Positions 53,101 to 58,792 of a stretch of DNA of 64,000 nt are shown in pieces. Under the pieces are notes generated by a model. The model saw only the letters and a list, made by a program, of their open reading frames with translations. It was not told the origin of the DNA and made no database searches. The translations under genes and the position numbers were made by a program. The stretch's first letter is position 1, and every line of letters starts with the position of its first letter. Source of the DNA: Mytilisepta virgata (Eukaryota > Mollusca > Bivalvia > Mytilida > Mytilidae); NCBI GenBank assembly GCA_028015205.1, contig JAPWFG010000018.1, positions 3,100,001 through 3,164,000 on the forward strand, written 5' to 3'.

Positions 53101-55363
53101 CTAGGTCCCCGAGGATATTTGCCAACCCAGTCGTCAGACTTGTCTGACATGATTATTCATTGATTTGTTACAGAAATTACCAGTATTTAGCAAAATTCAA
53201 AAATAATAGAAATACTAAGGGTTCATTCGGTTTTAATGCTGCTGATGAAAGGTAACTCATTGAAATGCGTCGTATACAGTATCAATTTACAAGATCTAAT
53301 ATAAGTATCTTTGGATTGTTATTTATTTTCAGAATTTTAATATTTCCCAAAATTTGAGCCTGTATTCAAAGGTATAATTGTGAAAAGGTGCATAGGGATA
53401 CAACATGTGGGGAGTGTGTGGATAGCTGTCTTTTCCGACTGCCTCAGTCTAGTTTTTTTATTTCTATACCTTCATTGTATACGGCATTTGCAATTCTTTT
53501 TCTTAAATATTGGGGTTCCATTTTATCTGCCATATCGAGAGGTGTGTGTACATAGTCATAAACAAATATATAATTTTTATAAAATGAATTCCCAATTAAA
53601 TATTGGGAAAAGACCATATTAAGTGCACAATTAAAAAAGCTGTAACCGCAGAATGGAATAAAAGGCTGGTAAGACAAAATACACGAAAAAATACATATGA
53701 AGCTTTTATTTTAGATATGTGTTGTTTGTTCCTGTTAATTCTGTGAAATGTGTAATATTTTCAGAACGATACACGAACAATAACTGTTTTGAAGACAACA
53801 GAATGGAAAGGTGAACAAAATGCCTTACCTTCTCCACAAATTATTCTTAGGCTTCTCAAACGCATATCAAGACATCAATGTAACAAACAAGGACCAGTTG
53901 TTATTGTTTGTAGGTAAGTCTTCCAATTAAGTTTAATTGATTGCTAAATCAATATAAATATTTTGAAAAAAAATCGAATTCACCATAACAAAGAAATACA
54001 CAAGAATTCACTTGGCAAACCTTCAAGTATTTCTAAAATGTGGATTTTAATCTCATTGTTTAAAATGAAAAAAAAAAAAAATAACAAAAAAAAACAAACG
54101 ACAGCAAAACAGAATAATGAATATCGTGCTAGGAAGTACGAAAATAAGACATACGATCTAATAAAATGTCTTAGCAAACACACTTACTGTTATTCAATGA
54201 GCTTAATGATACATGTGTTGTGTTGTGTTTATTGTCTTATACATCTATTACCATTTATAATTTAATTGCAATGTTCTCAAACTTTATGTCAGACGAACAC
54301 CAAACTACAAACACAATGTTGTCTAACAGCAAATTCACATCAATTGCAGTAGTTTGTATTTGTGCATTCGTATGTGGAATATAATAGGATCCGAAAATTA
54401 AAAATTATCTGGTATGTCATTAACCAATGACATAATTATAAAAGGAATCTAAATATCCTTAATACGTGTACCCTTCTTGTAGAGATGGGTGTACAAGAAG
54501 TGGCTTGGCTTTAGCACTCGGTTTGGTTATAAAGAAGATGACTATGGATGATGAAGTTGACATATTCCAAGTTGTCAGAACCATGCAGACGAGAAGACCA
54601 GAATTCATGTCTAATTTTGTACGAAACATTCATTTCTTTTTTCAATCAAAATTTTTGGATATTTGGTATATATTAACTTGATCAGTGAAACATCGTCTCA
54701 TTAATTTCAAATGTCGAAACTTGATAGAATCTAAGTCCTGTTCTACATATATCTGAAAACGTGCTCATTAAAAAAAAGACAAGACTGAAAATAATGATAA
54801 TTTACTTTACAGACAGTTTGAAAAAAATCTTAGTTGGAAACTTTGTCATATAACACAACTTTCGGTGATATTTGAAACAAAATATACCAAATATTAAAAA
54901 CCTACTACATCGGATACATAACAAGATCTTACATAGAAAAGTATATTTATCATTCAATAATCACTGACTGATAGTGTAAATATAGATTGAAAATACAAAC
55001 AAAATGAAGATAGTATACACTTTCAAATAAAAAAAAAATACCGACCATAAACTATAGATGTGCTGATATGTCGAATCCTACATGTGTTTTTTTTCAATTG
55101 TGTTCAATTTATTCTGGAACAAAGTCGCATAAAGTTATTAGTAACTTATAAATGTATTTGATATTTCTTATGCTTTGTATGCTTATATCTAAAATGGTCA
55201 TAACACACAATATAAAGTCATAGTTTCTGATTTCAAACAGTGATATGATTTTCATTGCATTGAACAAACTGTATTTCAGGACCAATATGAATATTGTTAT
55301 CGTTGCACAAAGGAATATTTAGAAGAAGATTCGGTCTATATGAATGTAGAAGTTGCCAAGTGA
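6709..55363 (+). CDS. Receptor-type tyrosine phosphatase with FTP lectin and EGF-like ectodomain (28 exons, 5' incomplete)
   Basis: Exons: 6709-6933, 18426-18623, 18841-19023, 22249-22425, 25101-25235, 25366-25506, 34178-34321, 34602-34733, 36364-36507, 37910-38053, 38682-38793, 39224-39312, 39612-39820, 42333-42420, 43448-43515, 43916-43952, 44650-44747, 45102-45233, 47275-47420, 48576-48711, 49182-49331, 49905-49989, 50623-50696, 51313-51438, 51975-52079, 53765-53913, 54483-54618, 55280-55363. They join without a stop into about 1,214 residues. All introns are GT-AG except the one after 44747, which is GC-AG. The protein should be a type I membrane receptor: a lectin/EGF ectodomain, one helix, an active PTP domain that hydrolyses phosphotyrosine, and a second, degenerate PTP domain. 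The start codon and signal peptide were not found; the first exon opens inside a codon (2 nt), so the gene continues upstream. A few exon edges (22249, 49905, 51438) are less certain. Large introns hold a second gene and several transposons. Confidence 0.9.
6934..10480. other. RPTP intron, no gene seen
   Basis: AT-rich intronic DNA. From about 9340 to 9960 there is a degenerate repeat whose units contain 'CTACTAATGG(A/T)GC', 'AAACAATATG(T)CCCC' and 'CACTTCGT...GGACATAA'. Nothing else could be identified in this stretch. Confidence 0.5.
10481..10532. repeat. 13-bp perfect inverted repeat upstream of the recombinase gene
   Basis: CGAGTGAAGATGA (10481-10493) pairs exactly with TCATCTTCACTCG (10520-10532) across a 26-nt loop, 418 bp before the preferred start codon of the recombinase gene. 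It could be a regulatory palindrome or the end of a repeat. Confidence 0.6.
11745..11955. mobile_element. MITE with 25-bp terminal inverted repeats
   Basis: 211 bp that start TACTGTAAATTCGGAAATTA and end in the complement, ...TTTCTGAATTTACAGTA; 23 of 25 terminal bases pair. There is no coding capacity and the interior repeats an AATTATTGCGATT motif. I recognise these ends as a very common mollusc MITE. It lies in the intron of the recombinase gene. Confidence 0.8.
12308..12374 (-). ncRNA. tRNA-like cloverleaf (tRNA pseudogene or SINE head)
   Basis: Read on the minus strand, 67 nt fold as a cloverleaf. A perfect 7-bp acceptor stem (GTTCCAG/CTGGAAC) encloses a small D-arm (GTAT/ATAC, 5-nt loop), an anticodon-type arm (TCTGA/TCAGA, 6-nt loop) and a perfect 5-bp T-arm (TGAGG/CCTCA) with loop TTCAAAT, giving an intact B box GGTTCAAATCC. 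The D and anticodon loops are too short for a normal tRNA, and the A box is weak. It lies in the intron of the recombinase gene and is itself flanked by a 13-bp inverted repeat (12288-12300 and 12387-12399). Confidence 0.45.
14933..15072. repeat. Long near-perfect hairpin (43-bp arms)
   Basis: Left arm 14949-14991 (GGGTGATCTTCCACTCGTGA...) and right arm 15013-15054 (...TCACTCGTGGAAGATCACCC) pair with few mismatches around a 21-nt loop (14992-15012). Weaker pairing extends to 14933 and 15072 (TTGGGAAA on both sides). It starts 400 bp after the recombinase stop codon and has foldback-element character. Confidence 0.85.
15130..17103 (+). pseudogene. Decayed non-LTR (LINE) reverse transcriptase
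   Basis: Several frames together read as a LINE reverse transcriptase. They include [20 protein letters not shown] (near 15444), [16 protein letters not shown], a degenerate [14 protein letters not shown] (15729), the catalytic box decayed to [13 protein letters not shown] (16003, second Asp of YADD replaced by Ser), and C-terminal fragments to about 17103. At least five frameshifts or stops break it, so it is dead. The 5' endonuclease part is missing. It lies in the RPTP intron before exon 18426. Clade (Jockey/CR1/I-like) is not resolved by eye. Confidence 0.75.
17196..17663. mobile_element. Candidate pogo/Tigger-like MITE
   Basis: The sequence starts TA-CAGTGCCACTTGCTTAATCC and ends ATAACACTG-TA. 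A TA duplication (17194-17195 and 17664-17665) thus flanks CAGTG...CACTG ends, the hallmark of pogo-type elements. The first 215 bp repeat 'CCGAC' motifs in both orientations. No transposase is present. The inverted repeat is short, so the 3' boundary is tentative. Confidence 0.45.
17665..17830. repeat. Degenerate CAGTTAACAG-type repeat
   Basis: Spaced copies of ACCGTTAACAGCTAACAG, ACAGTTAACAGCAAA and GACAGTTAACAAAAG. A related stretch lies at 10018-10130. Confidence 0.4.
18426..18623 (+). CDS. RPTP exon: Cys-rich EGF-like module between the two lectin domains
   Basis: 66 residues with 12 cysteines, opening with Cys-Pro and a [10 protein letters not shown] stretch followed by repeated Cys-x-x-G spacing, as in MEGF/scavenger-receptor class F type EGF-like repeats. 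Acceptor GGCAG ends at 18425 and donor GTAAGT starts at 18624. Both flanking introns are phase 1. The module joins FTP domain 1 to FTP domain 2. It is longer than the later EGF-like exons (198 against 132-144 nt) and looks like one and a half repeats. Confidence 0.85.
18841..22425 (+). CDS. RPTP exons: complete FTP lectin domain 2 (two exons)
   Basis: Exon 18841-19023 gives the first half ([10 protein letters not shown] start, SVDGN, SCAKF, WIEVDIG), matching the family's N-A-x-x-K-P-A/V-D-G-N/W-W-x-V-D-L pattern. Exon 22249-22425 gives the second half (YSIYCTN, an ICRYVRI strand and closing QICEIEVIG). Both end in phase 1. The second exon could start at 22240 (after TTTTAG) or 22249 (after CTTCAG); both keep the frame and differ by three residues. 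The 3.2-kb intron between them holds an AT microsatellite and a minus-strand Penelope-like fragment. The fold is that of a fucose-binding lectin; the sugar-contact residues cannot be assigned by eye. Confidence 0.85.
19024..21139. other. First part of the intron inside FTP domain 2; microsatellites only
   Basis: An (AT)n run at 19926-19953 and a short (CT)n run near 20189-20204. No coding sequence with splice sites or family features was seen. Confidence 0.5.
21140..22144 (-). pseudogene. Penelope-like element fragment (reverse transcriptase plus 3' tail)
   Basis: Minus-strand ORFs carry reverse transcriptase blocks typical of Penelope-like elements in molluscs: [20 protein letters not shown] near 21.93 kb, then [18 protein letters not shown] and [20 protein letters not shown] near 21.6-21.8 kb. 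The catalytic block (RYIDD-type) is lost, and the reading is broken by stops. From 21330 to 21140 the fragment runs into the non-coding tail repeat seen at several other sites. It lies in the intron inside FTP domain 2. The Penelope assignment is from family recognition, not a search. Confidence 0.65.
22426..25100. other. RPTP intron; contains a degenerate tandem repeat at 23930-24345
   Basis: Units of roughly 110-140 bp recur with the core CCTTGACCTCAAGTTCACGG / CCTTGACCTGATTTTCATAG followed by TCCAGTGACCTG. Four units are visible, starting near 23934, 24040, 24185 and 24304. This motif is common in bivalve genomes. An (AT)n run lies at 24605-24622. Nothing else was recognised. Confidence 0.55.
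25101..25506 (+). CDS. RPTP exons: EGF-like modules 1 and 2 of the membrane-proximal array
   Basis: Exons 25101-25235 (135 nt) and 25366-25506 (141 nt), separated by a 130-bp intron, each encode one EGF-like module. Both carry the WYGKYC / KYGSQC type opening, the mid-module Cys-x-x-x-x-G-x-C pair and the Gly-aromatic-x-G-x-x-C ending typical of MEGF-type laminin-like EGF repeats. Acceptors TTTTAG and GTCAG; donors GTATTA and GTATAC. Both are phase 1-1, so they can be added or removed without shifting frame. Confidence 0.88.
25773..25872 (+). repeat. Short degenerate tandem repeat
   Basis: CATTAGTCCAAAGATCCACTGGTCCGAAGG and variants, units of about 20-22 bp, five copies. Confidence 0.6.
26160..28080. 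repeat. Intron filled with dispersed repeats
   Basis: 26160-26460 resembles 57110-57180 plus 57858-58080 (ACAAACAAATTCCAC..., TTAGAACAAGACAG...). 27120-27300 resembles parts of 36600-36960 and 56450-56560 (TTTACGACTCATC...AAGGCCTA). 27570-27735 resembles 41965-42135 (TATCACAAAATACCGAAAT...). 27365-27440 is matched in inverse orientation at about 40318-40400. The open frames near 26.7-27.0 kb show no recognisable protein and look like repeat sequence. Confidence 0.5.
28400..29820 (-). pseudogene. Decayed LINE fragment: endonuclease and start of reverse transcriptase
   Basis: On the minus strand, starting at 29820, the reading begins with an APE-type endonuclease ([24 protein letters not shown]). 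It continues through [20 protein letters not shown] (about 29.5 kb), [20 protein letters not shown] (29.2 kb) and LSDHCQISV (29.05 kb). It ends in the first reverse transcriptase motifs ([22 protein letters not shown]) near 28.5 kb. Frameshifts and stops interrupt it, and the catalytic and 3' parts are absent. It is a related but separate copy from the plus-strand LINE at 15.1-17.1 kb. Confidence 0.72.
30172..31712 (+). mobile_element. Complete Tc1-like DNA transposon
   Basis: 1,541 bp bounded by 25-bp terminal inverted repeats at 30172-30196 and 31688-31712 that are identical base for base (TACTGAACCGCAAAAGAAAC...). They are flanked by the TA target duplication (30170-30171 and 31713-31714) characteristic of Tc1/mariner. 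It carries one intact transposase. It sits in the RPTP intron between EGF-like modules 2 and 3, in the same orientation as the gene. Perfect repeats plus an intact gene suggest a recent insertion. Confidence 0.95.
30483..31520 (+). CDS. Tc1-like transposase (DD34E)
   Basis: 345 residues, the usual Tc1 transposase length, starting at [14 protein letters not shown]; an upstream in-frame extension to 30399 is not needed. Residues 1-60 form the paired-like helix-turn-helix that binds the terminal repeats ([20 protein letters not shown]), followed by a GRPR-like hook ([10 protein letters not shown]) and a second HTH. The catalytic triad is visible: Asp in IIFSDESRY, Asp in [11 protein letters not shown] and Glu in [10 protein letters not shown], with 34 residues between the last two. 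It cuts and pastes the element at TA dinucleotides. No stop or frameshift is seen, so it could be functional. Confidence 0.95.
   Translation: MPRLTPQQREQAIGRLDAGQSARVIANDFNCAVRTIERLRTRYNATNSTNDRPRSGRPQVTTPRQSRGIDRHHLMNRFTPAAETARNTVGTHGRPISDDTVRRRLAARNMRCRRPARGPILTPRHRQARLQWATQRQNWRNRQWRTIIFSDESRYCISTADGRTRVWRRRGERYEDSCILETDAWGGPSIMVWGGIGLNVKLGPVIFQNLGPGRGNGVTAARYIDQVLTPHVQPHFARHENKTFQQDNARAHTARATRDFLQQNNINVMDWPALSPDLNPIEHLWDEVQRRLNNEQLSPTTAAELSQAFQRVWARIPMAFINRLINSMYRRCAAVIGAGGGHTRY
32240..32830 (+). repeat. Degenerate tandem repeat
   Basis: Recurring blocks CTCACGCCTACA...CAATG/AATGGATTTTATTA and TCTCGGTCAAGTTGGAATTT / TTTGGTCAAGTTCAAATTT, each followed by CAGTGC(C/T)(T/A)TACC and a GTTGGAGTTATT block. 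Located in the RPTP intron before EGF-like module 3. Confidence 0.5.
32831..34177. other. Rest of the intron before EGF-like module 3
   Basis: A tail-repeat copy lies at about 33600-33800 (CTACTGGTGGGTCC, GTTCTCCGGAGTTTGTC). Otherwise AT-rich DNA without recognisable features. Confidence 0.45.
34178..34733 (+). CDS. RPTP exons: EGF-like modules 3 and 4
   Basis: Exons 34178-34321 (144 nt) and 34602-34733 (132 nt). Module 3 has the [14 protein letters not shown] opening and [10 protein letters not shown] ending. Module 4 has [14 protein letters not shown] and GFEGTSC. Modules 3, 5 and 6 share a near-identical plan (C-x-G-C-V/I-x-D/N-L/M-C-D core, KPGW ending) and the same 144-nt length, pointing to exon duplication. 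The 8.7-kb intron before module 3 contains the intact Tc1-like element and a minus-strand LINE fragment. Confidence 0.88.
34734..36363. other. RPTP intron, nothing recognised
   Basis: AT-rich. A short TAGTAGTTGTTGTAATTAGT duplication lies near 34977-35010. No open frame with family features was seen. Confidence 0.4.
36364..38053 (+). CDS. RPTP exons: EGF-like modules 5 and 6
   Basis: Exons 36364-36507 and 37910-38053, both 144 nt, phase 1-1. Module 5 opens [14 protein letters not shown] and ends [10 protein letters not shown]. Module 6 opens [14 protein letters not shown] and ends [10 protein letters not shown]. For module 5 the donor GTAGGT at 36508 is preferred over GTAACA at 36512 because only the former gives the phase 1 needed by the next exon. 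NCS and NDT sequons suggest N-glycosylation of these modules. Confidence 0.88.
36508..37909. other. RPTP intron with repeat copies
   Basis: 36600-36960 belongs to the dispersed family also seen at 27.1 and 56.5 kb. 37450-37630 is a tail-repeat copy (GGAGCACCTGGTTTCGGAGT to CTTAGGTATATTTGTCCTCT). Confidence 0.5.
38158..38190. repeat. (AT)n microsatellite
   Basis: 33 bp of uninterrupted AT repeat, just after EGF-like module 6. Confidence 0.9.
38682..39820 (+). CDS. RPTP exons: transmembrane helix and juxtamembrane segment
   Basis: Exon 38682-38793: an acidic stalk ([11 protein letters not shown]), then about 24 apolar residues ([20 protein letters not shown]...), the single transmembrane helix. 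Exon 39224-39312 continues with a strongly basic stop-transfer stretch (KRRRIGGRK). Exon 39612-39820 holds the juxtamembrane region, with tyrosines in acidic or Asn contexts ([16 protein letters not shown]) and the pre-catalytic helix ([14 protein letters not shown]). It ends in phase 0 after EYE and joins directly to 42333. The charge pattern fixes a type I topology, with the lectin/EGF part outside the cell. Confidence 0.88.
39821..42332. other. RPTP intron before D1; repeats and an unassigned ORF
   Basis: 40120-40560 is an inverse copy of the repeat at 27 kb. A 91-codon minus-strand ORF (40837-41112, Cys/Arg-containing) has no recognisable family. 41965-42135 is a copy of the 27.6-kb repeat. 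A possible alternative terminal exon at 41172 is described under findings. Confidence 0.4.
42333..49331 (+). CDS. RPTP exons: catalytic PTP domain D1
   Basis: Eight exons from 42333-42420 to 49182-49331 encode a complete classical PTP domain, about 285 residues. Visible hallmarks in order: KNRF phosphotyrosine-recognition loop; [42 protein letters not shown]; the WPDHGVP general-acid loop (Trp codon 47317); the P-loop [10 protein letters not shown] with the catalytic Cys codon at 47416-47418 and its Arg in exon 48576-48711; and the Q-loop glutamine in MIQTVDQY. Every residue needed for phosphotyrosine hydrolysis is present, so D1 is predicted active. An intron splits the Ser codon immediately after the catalytic Cys. 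The intron after 44747 uses a GC donor. The 2-kb intron 45234-47274 contains a decayed Penelope-like fragment. Confidence 0.93.
43304..43327 (+). repeat. TTCTAG hexamer repeat
   Basis: Four perfect copies of TTCTAG, in the intron between 42420 and 43448. Confidence 0.85.
46330..47105 (+). pseudogene. Penelope-like element fragment
   Basis: Decayed reading frames show [11 protein letters not shown] (near 46.58 kb), [15 protein letters not shown] and [11 protein letters not shown]. These are the same blocks as the minus-strand copy at 21.1-22.1 kb, followed at 47036-47105 by the start of its tail (CCTTCCGGAGCGCCTG). Multiple stops and frameshifts are present. It lies in the D1 intron 45234-47274. 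Confidence 0.65.
47421..48575. other. RPTP intron, nothing recognised
   Basis: AT-rich intron that splits the P-loop directly after the catalytic cysteine. No repeat family or coding sequence was identified. Confidence 0.4.
49413..49560 (-). repeat. Dispersed tail repeat, minus orientation
   Basis: AAGAGGACAAGTATACCAAA...CGTAATCCATTGGACAGACA is the complement of the tail at 606-815 and resembles 21140-21330. Confidence 0.65.
49905..55363 (+). CDS. RPTP exons: degenerate PTP domain D2 and C-terminal tail
   Basis: Seven exons from 49905-49989 to 55280-55363 encode a PTP fold with weakened catalytic motifs. KNRY is replaced by [14 protein letters not shown] and [12 protein letters not shown] are kept. 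The WPD loop region reads [11 protein letters not shown], so the general-acid Asp is gone. The P-loop is [10 protein letters not shown]: the Cys-x5-Arg spacing survives but His and the small loop residues are changed. D2 is therefore predicted inactive or nearly so, as in most tandem-domain RPTPs, and likely regulatory. The last exon ends [12 protein letters not shown] then TGA at 55361. The first exon start (49905, after CAAG) was chosen because the stronger-looking acceptor at 49894 gives a stop codon. Confidence 0.87.
52270..52745 (-). repeat. Inverted copy of the GACG/157-bp composite repeat
   Basis: CTTCGTCTGTCCGTCCGTTC (the complement of the GACG run) is followed by units with GGGGCC(C)ACAGGTGTCAAAT near 52458 and 52618, 158 bp apart. 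Same order and spacing as 236-1500 on the opposite strand, but shorter (about two and a half units). Confidence 0.75.
52748..53335 (+). repeat. Direct duplication of ~335 bp
   Basis: GCCTCTGCTGGTGGACCCTA at 52748 recurs at about 53087. Shared blocks continue in order (AACCCAGTCGTCAG, CAGTATTTAGCAAAATTC, GAAAGGTAACTC, GAAATGCGTCGTATACAG, CTTTGGATTGTTATTT). Copy 1 lacks an ACTTGTCTGACATGATTATT segment present in copy 2, and copy 2 lacks a stretch after GGTTCATTC. Intronic, within D2. Confidence 0.8.
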
Positions 55364-55437
55364 AATATAATACTTAATGTGTATATATTTTACTGTGGAT
55401 GATTGCTAGTGCATGATAGCAATGTAGATAGCAAGAG

Positions 55438-55443
55438 AATAAA
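55438..55443 (+). promoter_or_regulatory. Poly(A) signal of the RPTP gene
   Basis: AATAAA lies 75 nt after the stop codon, at the expected distance for a short 3' UTR. AT-rich sequence follows. It fits the end of the phosphatase transcript, though more distal signals cannot be excluded. Confidence 0.6.
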
Positions 55444-55449
55444 ATATAC

Positions 55450-58400
55450 TAATAATGAGTAAAAATTATATTGTTTGTTCTCCATGTATCTTAATCTCTA
55501 ATATATTTTACAAATATAATTCACTATAATTATTTTAAATTTTTAAAATTAATCATGAAGCTTAGGAATTTTTAATCAGTTTTTTATCTATATTTTTTAC
55601 TTACCATTTATCTTATAACATATATTACATATTTACATAATATATAATTTGACTAAACATGCTATATATTCTTGTTTTATCTTTAATTTCCAAGAAGATC
55701 AAATTTATTTATCACATTTTGTCTCATAACCAATTAAAATCGGAAATGAATAGTTCATTTGGTTATATTATTTTTGGTTATATACACATGTAGCTGATTT
55801 CAAAGAAATGATTTACTACATGTATTTCCTAGGTACTTGTATCCACTAACTTCCTAATGAGAAATAAAGTAAGCATTCCTGTTTTAAACTTACGAATTAT
55901 CCTTCTCAACTCTATTATGAAATTGATTTAATCTTTATCATGTTATTTGATCTTGATGAGGACAAAATCAAGTAAAGTAACTAAATTATTTTAAGATAAT
56001 AAGTAGACGAATGTGAGATAAATACAATGAGATATCATTGAAGCAAGGATGGTTGGTCTCATACGAGAGATAGAAACTTCAAACAGCAAATCAATTCACA
56101 ATGACGCCCGCAGAATTTTTAGGGTGGTGAAATGAACAAAGACTTAACATAACCCAATCTTAGAGTTTACGTGACAGTTTATTCTTTGAATGTGAATATT
56201 CTATGGATAGTTCTAAGAACATTCTTGTATGGTGCGTTTCTTCAAAGCTGTTGTTTTCCTGTAAATATAATTTATACATGTTTTTATTATTAGTGTTTTT
56301 CTACATATATGAATTTCATTTGAGTAACGTTAGTGATTTGTAACTGATCTTTTAATTCTACAGTTTTAACTATATTATAACAAAAATAAATATTAATTGA
56401 TTTACAAGTTTGACTTCAATTTTGTAATAAATCATTCTATGATACATTATTTGATATACAAGGTGTTCATATTTCGTCGATTTACAACTCATCGGTTGTT
56501 CTGAAGGCCTAAAATGAAGGATAACAATTCAAATTCTAAAACGACAATCTAAGAACAGTTTTGAACGAAGTAGTAGTTTTAACGTACATGTAATTTAATA
56601 ATCGTACACTGTAACAGTAAATATTCATGTACCATTGCAAGCTAGTATCTAAAAACTGGCATCTTTGTTAATTTTTAATCATATATAAACAATCTGTTTT
56701 AAATTGCTTATTTATTAAGTTTATTTTTTTTTCAACGCATTCATTATTTATTCATTATAATTAAAGTTTTATGGACGTCATCATGACTTGGTTGACAGGT
56801 ATAAAAATCGTTTCCCAAATGAATATGGACCTGTTCCATTGATGTTATCCTTTCCTCATACCGGATTTGACATGGGCAGCATGGCGGGTGTTCTGCGGGA
56901 AGCAGAGACTGCTTACCCATCCAGAACACCTAAGTCTAGAATGTCCCTTTGGTATATCTTGACTTTACTTATTTATTCATTTATGTATTTATTATAGCTA
57001 TTTTAAGTGTTGGCTATCTTATAAATGCTATGAACATCGTCAAAAAATAACAAAGCGACAAACAGTGGGAAAATCTTTAAGATCGAAATCAAAAGTCAAA
57101 GCAAACTCGTGAAAATTGAATATAACAAACAAATTCCACCACGATACATGTATAGCAAAAAGACTAAAAACACAGATAATAAACATAACAGAACTAATTG
57201 GAAGTATTCTACTGAATACAAATTCGTCTCTCCTGTGAAACTGTCGAAAACCTTTCATTTGCTGAACATGCTCCTATTAATGCAAATAATTCCATTTGTC
57301 CCTTTCACATTATTATTTCAAATTCTATAGAAACATATCTCCACGGCTATATAAGTTTGGATTATACCTATTTATAAACCAGCAGTAGTATGTGTTGACC
57401 CAATTTATTCGCAATAAAAATAACTACATACTCAAATCAGCGCGTGATTCAATTGGTAAATTTTAAAGTTAATAAAACCTTTTTGATTGTTATTTGATAA
57501 AATAAGAAAATAAATAGTACACGAAATTTCATAGAAATTTATTAATTCATAGACTGTATTTATTTATAACACAATTAAGCAAATGATATGCAGCCTCGAT
57601 CTCAATTTAAAATCTATAAATAGCACGTAGTGCATTTCATAGAGACAATTAACAGACTAATTAAGCACATTTTCCTTTCATACATGGAAAACCGTATAAC
57701 GAGGTGCACTATTCCACATTAACATCTATTCACATGTAAATTTTAACGGCTAAATATGCAGCAGTTTTGCCAAACGACCGCGACAAAATTTGTGACGGAA
57801 AACATGGTACGGTTACAATACTTCGCCTTTCCAAACACAGTTAGGAGGCGAATTAATTAGAACAAGACAGCAGAGAAACTAAAGCTCTAGAATTATGAAC
57901 TACTACTAAAGATAGGGAATGACATTAGGTTATCCGATAAAAACACTGGTCATATTACGAACTAGAAAAATTCAGTGAGGTGTCAAGTCCAGGTATCAAA
58001 TGATACTCAGAAACTTCTAATATCAATAAATCCGAAACAAACTGTTATGAACATATTAAAATAATAAATGTCTCTCATTCACTCAATGTATTTATCTATA
58101 TATACATATCTCAGTTTGTTCAAAATCCTGCATTATTTTGTATCAAAAATGGTAGCATGATGCACGAATAACTAAAACAGATGGTATGAAATGTTAACAA
58201 TGATATGTCATATCAAATCTACAAACCGTACGGCAAATATAGGATAATCACAACAGAAACTATGTTGAAAAATGAGTTTTTATCACACTTGTGGATGTGC
58301 AAAAAGTTAGTTGTGATATTTACACACCAAACGACGGTACTACAACCACGTGTTCTTAGGCAAAAGGGGTAATTAGTGATTCTGAAATATAAATCATCAG

Positions 58401-58700
58401 TTTTATCAAAAATTTCAATTCATCTGTATATCTTTCTTATTCGATATAATGGAAACATCTAAAATGAGACAACATGCAAAGATATTATATAATGTCATAT
58501 TTAGTCAATAACTGGAGCACAACACGTACAGTATATTTATTCATAAAACGGCACAACTTCCTCGTCTTATTTTAATATATTATTTGAATGTAATTCATGT
58601 GAATATTGTATCTACGAGGTTTTATAAAAAGAATGAATAAATCACCAATCAAAAAACGACATTATGATTATTTAAATACCATGTATTTTTTCGTATTCAT
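55450..58700. other. Downstream intergenic DNA with repeats
   Basis: 56450-56560 belongs to the TTTACAACTCATC...GGCCTAAAATG family. 56785-56970 is a tail-type repeat (GGCGGGTGTTCTGCGGGAAG...CCATCCAGAACACC). 57110-57180 and 57858-58080 are two parts of the repeat at 26160, apparently separated by about 680 bp of other sequence. No gene seen. Confidence 0.5.
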
Positions 58701-58713
58701 TTGTTTATTACAG

Positions 58714-58792
58714 TTCAGTACGCACGGAATAAAACAGACTATGAAAGTTTGACAGGAGGAAATTATTTTTTTGGAAATGATAGAGGTCAGTT
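58714..58792 (+). CDS. Possible orphan exon
   Basis: A TTTATTACAG acceptor (ending 58713) is followed by 79 bp open in one phase (QYARNKTDYESLTGGNYFFG..., ending DR plus one base) and a GTCAGT donor. Start and end phases (2 nt carried in, 1 nt out) match the phase-1 exon style of the RPTP gene. The composition, with Tyr in acidic or Gly contexts, would suit a cytoplasmic receptor tail, but I recognise no family and found no convincing neighbouring exons. Confidence 0.3.

Noticed and set aside
56744..56997. Exon-like ...GACAG|GTATAAAAATCG with KNRFPN resembling a PTP motif
   Set aside because: The reading runs directly into the tail repeat (GGGTGTTCTGCGGG...CCAGAACACC), and no other PTP motifs follow.
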